DNA of 51,281 nucleotides from Halieaceae bacterium (GCA_016744355.1 JADGEN010000017.1:1-51281); one strand, 5' to 3'; shown: positions 1-9,154, numbered from the stretch's first letter. The notes: generated by a model from the letters alone, not told the origin. Made by a program: numbers and translations.

Positions 1-776
1 TATATGGCTTGCGTGATCCACTGAGTACATTTGTAAAACGATGGGTTATCAAGCGCTCTGAAGCACTTACGACGGTTAGCTCCGCAATGGCTGAAAAAGC
101 TATTGAGCTAGTAGGGGGCGCGCCGTTGAATTTGCGGGTTATCCCGATGGGGAGCGATTTAAGTCGTGTCTTTGTGTCTAATCGAGACCGGGATCGAAAG
201 TCGAATCAGTTGTTGTTTGTCGGGCGTTTGGTTCCAAAAAAGGGGCTGATCTACTTAATTGAAATACTACCCGTATTGACCAGGAAGTTTCCCGATATCC
301 AGCTAAATATCGTGGGGTCAGGCCCGGAAAAAAGCCGACTAATTGAGCGTGTTAAGGAATTGCAGCTTGAGGGAGTTGTTACATTTTTGGGTGCGCTATC
401 GCACACAGAACTGAAAATTTTGTATCAGGAGTCATCGCTGGCAGTTTTCCCATTTGTTGAAGCTGAAGATGGGAATATGGAGGGGCTTGGATTGGTTACA
501 GTGGAGTCACTCGGCTGCTCTTGCCCTGTTATTGTAGGTGATGTTCCAGCAGTAAAAGATGTCATCGAGAACGAGAAAACAGGGTTGATTGTTGATGTGC
601 GAGACGCAAATGCTTTTCTAGCTGCTGTGGAGCGAATGTTGTCAGATCAAAACTGGGCAGCTAAAACTGCCAGCAATGGCAATGAATATGTCCTGCGGCA
701 TTTTGATTGGGATATTGTGACGAGTAAGTATGAACGGCTGTTGAGTGAGATGATGGCAGAATTCGAGGGCACTTAA
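1..776 (+). CDS. Glycosyltransferase family 4 (partial, 5' end outside window)
   Basis: The frame is open from the first complete codon at position 3, so the N-terminal GT-B domain lies outside the window. The visible part is the C-terminal nucleotide-sugar-binding half. It has the strand LLFVGRLVPKKG, then INIVGSGPE-like and VTFLGAL segments, and an E-x7-E element (EGLGLVTVE) typical of retaining GT4 enzymes. It likely transfers a sugar from an NDP-sugar to a glycan or lipid carrier at the inner membrane face. An 86-nt gap separates it from the next glycosyltransferase on the same strand. The apparent TTG start at 9 is only an internal Leu codon. Sugar specificity cannot be read. Confidence 0.88.
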   Translation, partial: YGLRDPLSTFVKRWVIKRSEALTTVSSAMAEKAIELVGGAPLNLRVIPMGSDLSRVFVSNRDRDRKSNQLLFVGRLVPKKGLIYLIEILPVLTRKFPDIQLNIVGSGPEKSRLIERVKELQLEGVVTFLGALSHTELKILYQESSLAVFPFVEAEDGNMEGLGLVTVESLGCSCPVIVGDVPAVKDVIENEKTGLIVDVRDANAFLAAVERMLSDQNWAAKTASNGNEYVLRHFDWDIVTSKYERLLSEMMAEFEGT

Positions 777-862
777 AGAGAGTTTCCTCTTGAGTGCAAA
801 TGATCGAGGCGGTTGAACTTAGTCGGATACGCCGACTGTAATTGAGGATTTTGGGGTAACAC

Positions 863-1783
863 GTGACCGACAAGCAGCAGTCGCCGGATATATCGATTTG
901 CATCGCCAACTATAACGGGGCTGAAATATTGGGCCCCTGCCTTGAGTCTATCCACAAGCAAGATACCCGCGCGAACTATGAAATTATTGTTCATGACGAC
1001 GCATCGACTGATGGAGCGATTGAAGTACTGATCGACGCCTATCCCGACGTGCAATTTATCCTGGCTGAGCATAACGTAGGCTATTGCGTGTCGAATCAGA
1101 GGATGGCTAAGGCGGCCAAAGGAACCCGGTTGCTGTTGCTCAACAATGATGTAGAGCTGATGCCAGGGGCATTGGAGGCCTTATACAGTTCAAGCCAAGA
1201 TGCCCCGGCAAGTATTTATTCGCTCACCGAATATTCCATGACGGGTGAGCTTAGTTGTCGGGGGATGGGAATGGATATCTTTTTTACCCCCTTTCACTGT
1301 AAGTCCCCTCGACAAAAAGTAGCATTCGCCATGGGTGCCTGTTTATTGCTTGAGCGTAAACTCTGGTTTGAAATTGGAGGATATCCTGAGTTTTTTGAGT
1401 ATACATGTGAAGATTTTTATCTGTGCTTGAAAGCACGAGCGCAGGGTGTTCCAGTGCGAATCATCGATGAGTCTGGGTACCGTCACCATATGGGTAAATC
1501 AATTAATCCGGACGGTATTAGTCTTGAGCGGCGACGTAAAAGTGAGCGCAATCGTCTCTACATCATCAATGAACTATTGCCGGCCCGGGAGCGTGTTTTT
1601 GTGTGGCCGCTGTTTGTGCTGACCTCATTTTTGGAGATGGCGTGGCATGCTGTTTCGTTGGGTAGCCTCGCTCCACTTCGTCCTCTACCCAGCTTAAAGG
1701 GGAGTGAGTTGGAGTGCGTGTCTGTGCGGCCTTTGCTGACCTGGCGCGCTACTAAATTTCTTTACTTTCTGGGTCGTGCATAG
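863..1783 (+). CDS. Glycosyltransferase family 2
   Basis: A 306-residue GT-A enzyme starting at GTG 863, with a weak purine-rich stretch (GGGG) upstream. The N-terminus has the GT2 signature ISICIANYNG, followed by IIVHDDASTDG, which is the nucleotide-binding Asp region. NNDVELMPGAL holds the DxD-type metal site (here NDV). The later CEDFYLCLKA resembles the catalytic-base ED motif. A hydrophobic stretch near residues 240-270 may contact the membrane. It resembles rhamnosyl- and O-antigen-type transferases, but the substrate is unknown. Its place beside a GT4 gene supports a role in surface polysaccharide assembly. Confidence 0.88.
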   Translation: MTDKQQSPDISICIANYNGAEILGPCLESIHKQDTRANYEIIVHDDASTDGAIEVLIDAYPDVQFILAEHNVGYCVSNQRMAKAAKGTRLLLLNNDVELMPGALEALYSSSQDAPASIYSLTEYSMTGELSCRGMGMDIFFTPFHCKSPRQKVAFAMGACLLLERKLWFEIGGYPEFFEYTCEDFYLCLKARAQGVPVRIIDESGYRHHMGKSINPDGISLERRRKSERNRLYIINELLPARERVFVWPLFVLTSFLEMAWHAVSLGSLAPLRPLPSLKGSELECVSVRPLLTWRATKFLYFLGRA

Positions 1784-1809
1784 CTTCAGTCGGCCGGTAT
1801 GTCTGAATA

Positions 1810-2496
1810 CTACTGATTCTTGGAAAAAATATAAAAATCGGCGAAAGAACTGACCCGATCATCGCCAGTATAGGGGAACTTGTTTGGAATATGCTCCATC
1901 TGCGTCCATCCCGATAGTTCTTGTTCTACCCAGGTTGTAAATTTTCTGTGCCTCACGTGTGAGCCCTGCAAGGTAGCCTGCTCATCTGTGTTGGATGAGT
2001 AGATAATAACGAAGCGGGTTGCAGACTCGAATAACAGGCTCAAGTGTGCTTCGAACACGCTATCTTCCACCAGGTGGTAGATAACATCGAGGGAGAGGCC
2101 CAATTCAACCGGGCAGAGTTCATCGCCCAGTAGTTGAAATTGCTTGGAGTCATCCTCTGGGAATCTCTCGCGACAGCGTTCAAGGGCATTGGGGCTAACA
2201 TCCACCCCAAGGTACTGGGGGTAAGCCGCGAGAGTTAGCTGATTACCGTCACCGCACCCCAGTTCCAGGACCGACTTTATCCCATGCTTGAGAACAAAGT
2301 CATTTATCACCTGGGCCTTGAATTGAGCAAGTTGCTGGTAGGAGCCTTCTCCTGAGTTACGCCCTGTATCATACCTTTGGCGCCAGTAGGCTTCAGAGCC
2401 TTTGAATTTGTTACGAGGCTCGAAGAAAGTGAAGTAGAGGTATTTAGCGATAGAGTTCAGCACTGGGATGCGTTTAATAAGTGCTTTCAAATCCAT
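1810..2496 (-). CDS. Class I SAM-dependent methyltransferase
   Basis: A 228-residue protein on the opposite strand to its neighbours. The SAM-binding motif I is SVLELGCGDGNQL (about residues 75-87), followed by YLGVDVSPNALERC as the acidic second-strand motif. The N-terminus has a short hydrophobic/basic stretch and FKGSEAYWRQRYDTG, a pattern common in methyltransferases of glycan clusters. It ends 26 nt from the convergent GT2 gene and diverges from the TMTC-like gene across a 155-nt AT-rich gap that must carry both promoters. It probably methylates a sugar or a small substrate; the exact one is unknown. Confidence 0.82.
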   Translation of the reverse strand: MDLKALIKRIPVLNSIAKYLYFTFFEPRNKFKGSEAYWRQRYDTGRNSGEGSYQQLAQFKAQVINDFVLKHGIKSVLELGCGDGNQLTLAAYPQYLGVDVSPNALERCRERFPEDDSKQFQLLGDELCPVELGLSLDVIYHLVEDSVFEAHLSLLFESATRFVIIYSSNTDEQATLQGSHVRHRKFTTWVEQELSGWTQMEHIPNKFPYTGDDRVSSFADFYIFSKNQ

Positions 2497-2651
2497 TTTC
2501 CTGTTCTATTGTGATGACTGGCGTAAATGTTTCCATAGTTTCCAGTTGATTGATAGCCCAGCCTGTAGATATTGAATAATATCCTAACTAATTGTTTTAA
2601 CTTTACTTTTTTATGGACGTTCGTTGCAAACTCTAGTTAACTTCTCAGTAG

Positions 2652-4346
2652 ATGATAAATACTTTAAAAGCTAATAAATCGCGCCTGAAGGTCCCGGCCA
2701 ACAAACCATCTACCGATTGCAGTACGGGCAATACACTAGAGACCGGAATTGGCTTGCATCTGCTGGTCATTGTGGTTCAGGTTCTCTTGCTCCTGGCTAT
2801 TTATTCACAGACCGCAACGTTTGATTTTGTCTACTTCGATGATACCGAGTATGTCGTAGACAATTCTATGGTGCGCAATGGCCTGAGCTGGGAAGGCGTG
2901 AAATGGGCCTTCAGCAGTTTTTATATGAGCAACTGGCACCCTCTCACCTGGATCTCGCACATGCTGGATGTCAGTCTGGCGGGAACCGATCCGGGGTTTG
3001 CGCATCTGCATAGTGCGGCCCTTCATTTATTAAACAGCTTACTGGTCTATCTGATTCTGTTGCGTCTATGTAAATACTGGGCAGCAGCGGCTATTTTTTC
3101 TTTGCTGTTTCTGGTGCATCCGCTACATGTAGAATCCGTTGCCTGGATTGCCGAGCGAAAAGACCTGTTATGCGCATTTTTCTTTCTGTCCGGAATATTG
3201 GCCTATGACTGGTATCGCGAAAAGCGTAGTGCCTCCCGCTATCAGTTAGTGGTTCTGATGCATGCTCTAGCGCTGTTGTCGAAACCCATGGCTGTAACGT
3301 TTCCCGTTGTACTAATAATTCTGGATTTATTCTATTACGAACGCACTACGACAACCTTTAACTTGTTTGTGACAGTGCGACTCTTCATCAGGTCAGCAAT
3401 CAACAAATTTCCATTGTTACTGTTTTCCTTCGCCCTCGGCGTTACCACAATTGTTGCGCAGCATGAAGGAGGCGCGGTAGTAGATATAGAAGTGTTATCG
3501 CTGGGGAACCGACTGCTCGGAGCCGTCGTGGCATATGGAATCTACCTGAAGCAGTTCGTCATCCCTATAGGTCTCTCAGCCTTCTATCCGGTTTATAGCT
3601 CAAGCCCGCCGGTCACATCTGTCGTTATCGCAGCTACAGCATTGGTCGCAATTGCGCTGCTTTCCTTGAAGGTTCTACGCAGAAAGCCTTTGGTGTTTGC
3701 CGGTTACTGCTGGTATTTGGTCATGTTACTGCCGGTTATCGGAATATTGCAGGTTGGCGGGCAGGCGCATGCTGATCGGTACATGTATCTACCCTCTGTA
3801 GGCTTGTTGCTGGCAGGTGCCACATTGTTCCCTAGTAAGGCGCACGCCGGGTTTCGTGTCAGCAATTTTTGCAGCGCACTGATCATTGTTGTGTTTTCTG
3901 TTCTGTGCTTCTGGCAGGTCGGAAATTGGTCAAACCGTAACACGCTCTTCCAGCAGGTACTTCGGGTTAGCGGCCCAAGTTACGCCACACATATTGCATT
4001 GGCCCAGGGTTATAGTGCTGAGAGAAAATGGGTGATGGCAGAACAGCACGCGCATGCGAGTATCCAGATAAAACCGCATGAACCACTCGGTTACAAAGCC
4101 GTTGCCGATATTGCATTGGCCCGTGGAAAGTTCAAGAAAGCCGAGGACACTTATCGAGTTGCCGCGAAGTATGGAGAGCCATCGGCGACCATCCTGAACA
4201 ATCTTGGTATCGCGATTGCCGAGCAGGGCAACTACGCGCTCGCTCTTGATGTTTTTAATGAAGCTCTCTCAGTTGACCCCAATCTCTACAATGCGGCTAA
4301 AAATATTGAGCGTTACCAAAGAAAGTTAGAAGAGAAGTCACCATGA
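2652..4346 (+). CDS. TMTC-like polytopic GT-C membrane protein with C-terminal TPRs
   Basis: A 564-residue protein. Roughly ten hydrophobic segments span residues 35-430, followed by a soluble tail of about 130 residues with TPR-like helices (around PLGYKAVADIALARGKFKKAEDTY and the next repeat). The first large loop after TM1 carries FVYFDDTEYVVDN, the acidic pair expected at the catalytic loop of GT-C enzymes that use polyprenyl-phosphate sugars. NWHPLTWISHMLD and HPLHVESVAWIAERKD are hallmarks of the DUF1736/TMTC family. Eukaryotic TMTC proteins are O-mannosyltransferases; the bacterial function is largely uncharacterised. Its last codons overlap the GtrA gene by ATGA, so the two are probably translationally coupled. 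Confidence 0.8.
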   Translation: MINTLKANKSRLKVPANKPSTDCSTGNTLETGIGLHLLVIVVQVLLLLAIYSQTATFDFVYFDDTEYVVDNSMVRNGLSWEGVKWAFSSFYMSNWHPLTWISHMLDVSLAGTDPGFAHLHSAALHLLNSLLVYLILLRLCKYWAAAAIFSLLFLVHPLHVESVAWIAERKDLLCAFFFLSGILAYDWYREKRSASRYQLVVLMHALALLSKPMAVTFPVVLIILDLFYYERTTTTFNLFVTVRLFIRSAINKFPLLLFSFALGVTTIVAQHEGGAVVDIEVLSLGNRLLGAVVAYGIYLKQFVIPIGLSAFYPVYSSSPPVTSVVIAATALVAIALLSLKVLRRKPLVFAGYCWYLVMLLPVIGILQVGGQAHADRYMYLPSVGLLLAGATLFPSKAHAGFRVSNFCSALIIVVFSVLCFWQVGNWSNRNTLFQQVLRVSGPSYATHIALAQGYSAERKWVMAEQHAHASIQIKPHEPLGYKAVADIALARGKFKKAEDTYRVAAKYGEPSATILNNLGIAIAEQGNYALALDVFNEALSVDPNLYNAAKNIERYQRKLEEKSP

Positions 4347-4747
4347 TAAAAGGAGAGTTGATGCGCTATGTCGTGGCGGGAGCACTGGCTTTTCTTTGCG
4401 ATATTCTCGTGCTTTATGTATTAACAGAGTACTTCTCTGTGCATTACCTGCTATCCAATGTTTGGGGATACTTTGTGGGATTGATCGTGTCCTATTTTCT
4501 AAATGTTCATTGGGTTTTCAGCTATCGCCGATTTCAGAAAAGAACAACGCTTGAGTTTGTCATATTCAACAGCATCGTTCTGGCAGGCCTTGGGCTGACT
4601 GAATTGCTTATGTTTATCATTGTAGGCATGGGGGAAATGCACTATTTAACAGCGAAGATAGCAGCGAGTGTGGTCGTGACCTTATTCAACTATTTTGCTA
4701 AAAAAATCATTCTGTTCCAGCCATCCACTAACCCTGGCGGTACGTGA
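4343..4747 (+). CDS. GtrA family membrane protein (polyprenyl-linked sugar flippase type)
   Basis: A 134-residue protein with four predicted transmembrane helices and the GtrA pattern: ELMRYVVAGALAFLCDILVL at the N-terminus, NVWGYFVGLIVSYFLNVHWVF in the middle, and a basic end after the last helix (NYFAKKIILF). GtrA proteins are thought to move bactoprenol-linked sugars across the inner membrane. It starts with an ATGA overlap on the TMTC-like gene and ends 1 nt before the next start. A DPM1-like GT2 lies two genes downstream, so this is probably the flipping step of a polyprenyl-phosphate-sugar pathway. Confidence 0.88.
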   Translation: MIKGELMRYVVAGALAFLCDILVLYVLTEYFSVHYLLSNVWGYFVGLIVSYFLNVHWVFSYRRFQKRTTLEFVIFNSIVLAGLGLTELLMFIIVGMGEMHYLTAKIAASVVVTLFNYFAKKIILFQPSTNPGGT

Positions 4748-4748
4748 G

Positions 4749-5735
4749 ATGGCGGATATCTGTTCAAATTGTGGTTCGATGGAGCTCAGTATTCTTTTCC
4801 CCGCGCCGGCTTTCGACTCCAGCACCATGGGCACGGGCGAAACCTTTAACGTGTGTCGCTGCAAGGGTTGTGGATTAGTGGTTACAAGTGGTGCCAGCGC
4901 GGCAGCCGTAGCGGCATCCTATGACACACAGTATTATGGCGGCGGTCAGGATAAATTTGTGCCTGCGATTGAGTGGGCAGTATCACGTCTGGCGCGGCGC
5001 ACTGCAGGTCGACTGTTGCGTCAATGGCGTAGCCAGCAACCAGCCCAAAAAGTTGCATCAGTGCTGGATATAGGATGTGGTCGAGGCGTACTGCTGAGTG
5101 CTTTCAGAAATCTGGGAGCCGATGTTCTGGGGCTTGAGCGTCCCGAATTTCCCCTTGACGCCCTGACTTCGGATTTTATTGAAGCTGGCGATCTGTCGGA
5201 CGCTAAATACAACGATAGAAAGTTTGATATTGCTATTCTCTGGCACGTGTTCGAGCATGTGGAAGAACCGGAAAGCACTCTGGCTGCTCTTGCAGCGCAT
5301 ATGCACGACGATGGTATTTTGGTGATTAGCGTACCGAACTTTTCAAGCTTTCAGCGGCATTTGTTCAATCAACATTGGTTTCATCTCGATTTGCCGCGAC
5401 ACCTGCTGCATATCGAGCCGACGTGGCTGACACAAGCTCTGGAAAGACACGGCTTTCAAGTAGAATACAAAAACTACCTGGATCCATTGCAGAGCACCTA
5501 TGGTTTTATTCAAAGCAGTTTGAACCGCTTGGCCCCAGGCCATTTGAACGAACTGTATTATCTGCTTAAAAAGTCGGGGCAGGCGCACAGTAAGCGAAGA
5601 CTCAGGACTCTGGGGTGGTTAACCTTAGTGGCCCTGTTAACACCACTGGCCCTAATGGAAATGGTTGTGAGTGCTCTTCTGGGGCGGGGTAGTACGGTGG
5701 AAATGGTCGCACGTTTCAGGAGGTGCCATGATTAA
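4749..5735 (+). CDS. SAM-dependent methyltransferase with N-terminal zinc ribbon and C-terminal membrane helix
   Basis: I place the start at ATG 4749, one base after the GtrA stop. The frame is open 18 codons further upstream, but that part overlaps gtrA and does not look like protein. The 328-residue product begins with CSNCGS and then CRCKGCGL, two knuckles of a zinc ribbon. Motif I is SVLDIGCGRGVLL and motif IV-like IAILWHVFEHVEEPE follows (Methyltransf_23/11 type). The C-terminus has a hydrophobic helix (LVALLTPLALMEMVVSALL) that should anchor it to the membrane. It overlaps the next gene by 8 nt. It probably methylates a lipid-linked or sugar intermediate of this locus. Confidence 0.83.
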   Translation: MADICSNCGSMELSILFPAPAFDSSTMGTGETFNVCRCKGCGLVVTSGASAAAVAASYDTQYYGGGQDKFVPAIEWAVSRLARRTAGRLLRQWRSQQPAQKVASVLDIGCGRGVLLSAFRNLGADVLGLERPEFPLDALTSDFIEAGDLSDAKYNDRKFDIAILWHVFEHVEEPESTLAALAAHMHDDGILVISVPNFSSFQRHLFNQHWFHLDLPRHLLHIEPTWLTQALERHGFQVEYKNYLDPLQSTYGFIQSSLNRLAPGHLNELYYLLKKSGQAHSKRRLRTLGWLTLVALLTPLALMEMVVSALLGRGSTVEMVARFRRCHD

Positions 5736-6468
5736 GGGAAAAAAGCTCGTTATCGTTATGCCCGCGTACAACGCCGCCCTAACCCTGGAGCAAACGTTCC
5801 GGGAGATACCTTTGGATATCGTTGATGAGGTGATACTGGTTGATGACGCCAGCTCCGATAATACTTCGGAAGAGGCGCAAAGACTGGGCGTTCACCACGT
5901 GATTGTCCACGACAGCAACAAGGGCTACGGCGGAAACCAAAAAACCTGTTATCGCGAGGCGTTAGCACTGGGGGCGGATATAGTCATCATGGTTCACCCT
6001 GACTATCAGTACACACCCAAGCTCATTCGCGCAATGTCGTCGCTCATTGCCGAGGATGTATTTGACTGCGTACTCGGCTCGAGAATTTTGGGGGCAGGCG
6101 CGCTTAAGGGCGGTATGCCGATACACAAGTACGTGGCAAACCGATGCCTGACTTTTATTCAAAATGTCCTGGCTGGCTACAAACTATCGGAGTATCACAC
6201 TGGATACAGGGCATTTTCTGCTCGACTGCTCAACAGACTCAATCTGGAGGAAAACTCTGACGACTTTATATTTGATAACCAGATGTTGCTACAAATCATA
6301 GGCAATGGATTCGATATAGGCGAAGTAACATGCCCCACTCGTTATGCCTCCGACGCATCTTCAATTGCCGGCTGGCCGGTCATACGCTATGGCTTTGGGG
6401 TTCTGGTGGAGTCAGTTAAGTTTCGACTGGCTAAAATGGGGCTGCTTAATAACACCTACCGCTCGTAG
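5728..6468 (+). CDS. DPM1-like glycosyltransferase family 2 (polyprenyl-phosphate sugar synthase type)
   Basis: The start is ATG 5728, preceded by a perfect AGGAGG at 5718-5723; the open frame extends 19 codons upstream but has no better site. The product has 246 residues: LVIVMPAYNAALTLE, then DEVILVDDASSDNT, NKGYGGNQKT, and VHPDYQYTPKL as the metal-binding DxD-like site. HTGYRAF and a DDF-type motif complete the DPM1/GtrB-like GT-A domain. It lacks C-terminal membrane helices. The family makes polyprenyl-phosphate-linked sugars, which fits GtrA and the GT-C protein upstream. It overlaps the preceding gene by 8 nt and closes the cassette. Confidence 0.86.
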   Translation: MIKGKKLVIVMPAYNAALTLEQTFREIPLDIVDEVILVDDASSDNTSEEAQRLGVHHVIVHDSNKGYGGNQKTCYREALALGADIVIMVHPDYQYTPKLIRAMSSLIAEDVFDCVLGSRILGAGALKGGMPIHKYVANRCLTFIQNVLAGYKLSEYHTGYRAFSARLLNRLNLEENSDDFIFDNQMLLQIIGNGFDIGEVTCPTRYASDASSIAGWPVIRYGFGVLVESVKFRLAKMGLLNNTYRS

Positions 6469-6473
6469 CGGTA
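6457..6473 (+). terminator. Small hairpin over the stop codon at the end of the glycan cassette
   Basis: A perfect 7-bp stem, TACCGCT (6457-6463) with AGCGGTA (6467-6473) and a CGT loop, contains the TAG stop of the DPM1-like gene. No T-run follows, so it is at best a weak terminator or an mRNA 3'-end stabiliser. Confidence 0.3.
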
Positions 6474-6684
6474 TCGGCAAGTCAAAGTCTGGAGTTTGAT
6501 CGAATCAGGCGCTGACCAAACTGGGCTTCAGTGTCTTCGGTCGAATACGGCGAGTCATTCAGCCCAAATGCGTTATTAGTATGGGAAAATACTTCTCGGT
6601 TTATCGCTGGATACCCCATAAACTGCGCATGTTTATCAAACATGGTATTCCTGAGCTCAACTAACATTTAAAGGCCCCATTCTT
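6469..6684. other. 216-bp gap with no assignable gene
   Basis: Both strands are open for about 50-60 codons. The minus strand could encode 61 residues (6667 to 6482) and the plus strand is open from 6500 to 6664 with an internal ATG at 6581. Neither has a convincing Shine-Dalgarno sequence or a recognisable domain, and they overlap antisense, so at most one is real. The rnr promoter should lie in this stretch, but I could not pick a clear -35/-10 pair. Confidence 0.35.
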
Positions 6685-9147
6685 ATGGCCAAAAAAGGCA
6701 AAATTGCCGACCCACACGCGGAGCGCGAAGCACAGCGTTACGAAAACCCCATTCCCAGCCGTGAAGCTATCTTGCTACTGCTGCGCGAAGCTGACCGGCC
6801 CCTCAATCACAATCAAATCTGTGAAAAGCTCTCCTTGGCCGATTACGATCAGGCCGAGGCGCTGCGCAAACGCCTGCGAGCGATGGAGCGTGACGGCCAG
6901 CTAATGGTTAATCGCAGAGATGCTTATGGCCTAGTCGATAAGATGAACCTGTTGCGCGCCAAGGTGCAGGGGCATCGCGACGGCTATGGCTTCGCTATAC
7001 CGCAGGCCGAACCTGACCCGGCAAAGGCGCAAGAGAAGCCGGGTGATGTCTACCTTAGTGCTCGCCAGATGCAATTTGTGTTTGATGGCGATGAAGTTCT
7101 GGTGCTGATAACCGGTGTCGACAGACGCGGCAGGCAAGAGGGCAAAGTGATTGAGGTGCTGAGCCGGGGGCATGAAAATGTTGTCGGTCGCTATCAGGAG
7201 GAGAGTGGCATTGGGTCTGTCGTTCCCGACAATAACCGAATTAATCACCAGATTCTCATTCCACCCAAAGAGAAGGGCGAGGCGCGCTCAGGCCAGATTG
7301 TGACCGTGAAGATCACTGATTATCCCGTGCGTAATTTTCAGGCGCGGGGCAAGGTGATTGAGGTGCTGGGCGATCATATGGATCCCGGGTTGGAAATTGA
7401 TGTAGCTATCCGCTCCCATGGTATTCCCTGGGAGTGGCCCGACGCTGTGCTTGATGAAGCGGGGCATCTTGAAGCCGAGCCACTGGAAGAAGACAAAAAG
7501 CATCGTATCGATTTGCGCGAGCTGGCCTTTGTCACTATTGACGGCGAAGATGCACGCGACTTCGATGATGCCGTGTACTGCGAGCAGCGCAACGGTGGCG
7601 GCTGGCACTTGTGGGTGGCTATTGCCGATGTTTCACATTATGTGCGCCCGGGGTCTGCGTTAGATGAAGAAGCCTCTATGCGTGGTAATTCGGTGTACTT
7701 CCCGGAGCGGGTTGTACCCATGTTGCCTGAGGCCTTGTCGAATGGCCTTTGCTCGCTCAAGCCCAAGGTGGACCGCTTGGCTATGGTCTGCGAAATGGAG
7801 CTGAGCCCTATTGGGGCACTGGTCAGTTATCGCTTCCACGAGAGCATTATCCACTCGCATGCCCGGCTCACCTACACGCAGGTGGGCGAGGTACTTGAGA
7901 AAGGTGGTCATCCAGATGTCGATAAGCAGCGTGTGCCTGATCTACAGCGTCTGCACAAGCTGTATAAAGTGCTGCGCGCAGCGCGGGATCTGCGCGGGGC
8001 CATCGATTTTGAAACGGTTGAGACCCGCATCATCTTCGACGAACAGCGCAAAATTGAAGCTATCGTACCCGTGGTGCGCAACGACGCTCACAAGTTGATA
8101 GAAGAGTGTATGCTGTGTGCGAACGTTGCTGCAGCTAGTTTCTTTGAGGCCAGTAAGCTGCCTATTTTGTACCGGGTGCACGAGGGGCCAGGCGATGAGA
8201 AGCTGGAAAACTTACGTGGCTTTCTAGGCGAGTTGGGGTTGGATCTGCGCGGGGGCGATAAGCCAACACCTGAGCACTACCGGGATTTACTGCAGCAGAT
8301 ACAGGAGCGGGACGACGCCTCGGTTATACAAACCATGATGCTGCGCTCTTTGCGTCAGGCGGTGTACCAGCCGGAAAACAAGGGACACTTCGGTCTGCAT
8401 TACGGTGCCTATGCGCACTTTACCTCGCCCATTCGTCGCTACGCGGATTTGCTGGTGCATCGTGGTATCCGACATGTTGTGCGCTCCGCTAGACAAAGCG
8501 ACCTGGTGTTGCGCGCCGATGGAGCGCAGCCCATCCCGGCTGAGATGATCTTCCCCTATAACGAACATTATATGGTCGCCCAGGGCGAGCAGTGCTCTAT
8601 GACAGAGCGCCGCGCCGATGACGCCACCCGCGATGTGATGGCGTGGCTGAAGTGTGAATACTTGCAGGAGCATGTGGGGGATGAGTTTCCCGGTGTTATT
8701 GCCGCCGTCACCAGCTTTGGCCTGTTTGTGGAGTTGGAAGATATCTATGTAGAAGGCCTTGTTCACATTAGCGCTCTGCCCGGAGACTACTATAATTTTG
8801 ATGCAGCCAAGCAGCGACTCACAGGCGAGCGTAGCGGTCGCAGTTTCAAGCTGGGAGGCAGTGTTCAGGTGCAGGTTGCCAGAGTAGATCTGGATGACAA
8901 GAAAATCGACCTCGAATTGGTCGATAGTGACGCTCCCGATAAAAGCAAGGCGGCGAAGGGGAAGGCTAAACCTAAAGGTAAACCTAAAGATAAGAGCAGG
9001 GGTAAAGCCAAAGCCAAAGGTAAGGGAGCCGACCCGAAGGCTACAAAACCGGGAGCCAAATCCAAGCTGGGAAAGCAACAGGCAGCGGCTGCCAAGAAAG
9101 GCAGGAAGAAACGCAAACCCGGACCCAAGCCAAAGTCCAAGTCCTGA
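6685..9147 (+). CDS. rnr: Ribonuclease R (3'-5' exoribonuclease)
   Basis: An 820-residue RNase II superfamily exonuclease that degrades structured RNA processively. Domains in order: N-terminal winged helix (about residues 20-85), cold-shock OB folds, the RNB catalytic domain (about 275-600), an S1 domain (about 665-750) and a Lys/Gly/Pro-rich basic tail from about 755 to the end. The catalytic acid cluster is DGEDARDFDDAVY starting at D286. The tail, made largely of KGK/KPK units, should bind RNA and ribosomes as in other RNase R proteins. The stop is followed 7 nt later by rlmB, whose Shine-Dalgarno overlaps the rnr stop. This is the usual gammaproteobacterial gene pair. Confidence 0.97.
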   Translation: MAKKGKIADPHAEREAQRYENPIPSREAILLLLREADRPLNHNQICEKLSLADYDQAEALRKRLRAMERDGQLMVNRRDAYGLVDKMNLLRAKVQGHRDGYGFAIPQAEPDPAKAQEKPGDVYLSARQMQFVFDGDEVLVLITGVDRRGRQEGKVIEVLSRGHENVVGRYQEESGIGSVVPDNNRINHQILIPPKEKGEARSGQIVTVKITDYPVRNFQARGKVIEVLGDHMDPGLEIDVAIRSHGIPWEWPDAVLDEAGHLEAEPLEEDKKHRIDLRELAFVTIDGEDARDFDDAVYCEQRNGGGWHLWVAIADVSHYVRPGSALDEEASMRGNSVYFPERVVPMLPEALSNGLCSLKPKVDRLAMVCEMELSPIGALVSYRFHESIIHSHARLTYTQVGEVLEKGGHPDVDKQRVPDLQRLHKLYKVLRAARDLRGAIDFETVETRIIFDEQRKIEAIVPVVRNDAHKLIEECMLCANVAAASFFEASKLPILYRVHEGPGDEKLENLRGFLGELGLDLRGGDKPTPEHYRDLLQQIQERDDASVIQTMMLRSLRQAVYQPENKGHFGLHYGAYAHFTSPIRRYADLLVHRGIRHVVRSARQSDLVLRADGAQPIPAEMIFPYNEHYMVAQGEQCSMTERRADDATRDVMAWLKCEYLQEHVGDEFPGVIAAVTSFGLFVELEDIYVEGLVHISALPGDYYNFDAAKQRLTGERSGRSFKLGGSVQVQVARVDLDDKKIDLELVDSDAPDKSKAAKGKAKPKGKPKDKSRGKAKAKGKGADPKATKPGAKSKLGKQQAAAAKKGRKKRKPGPKPKSKS

Positions 9148-9154
9148 GGAATAC

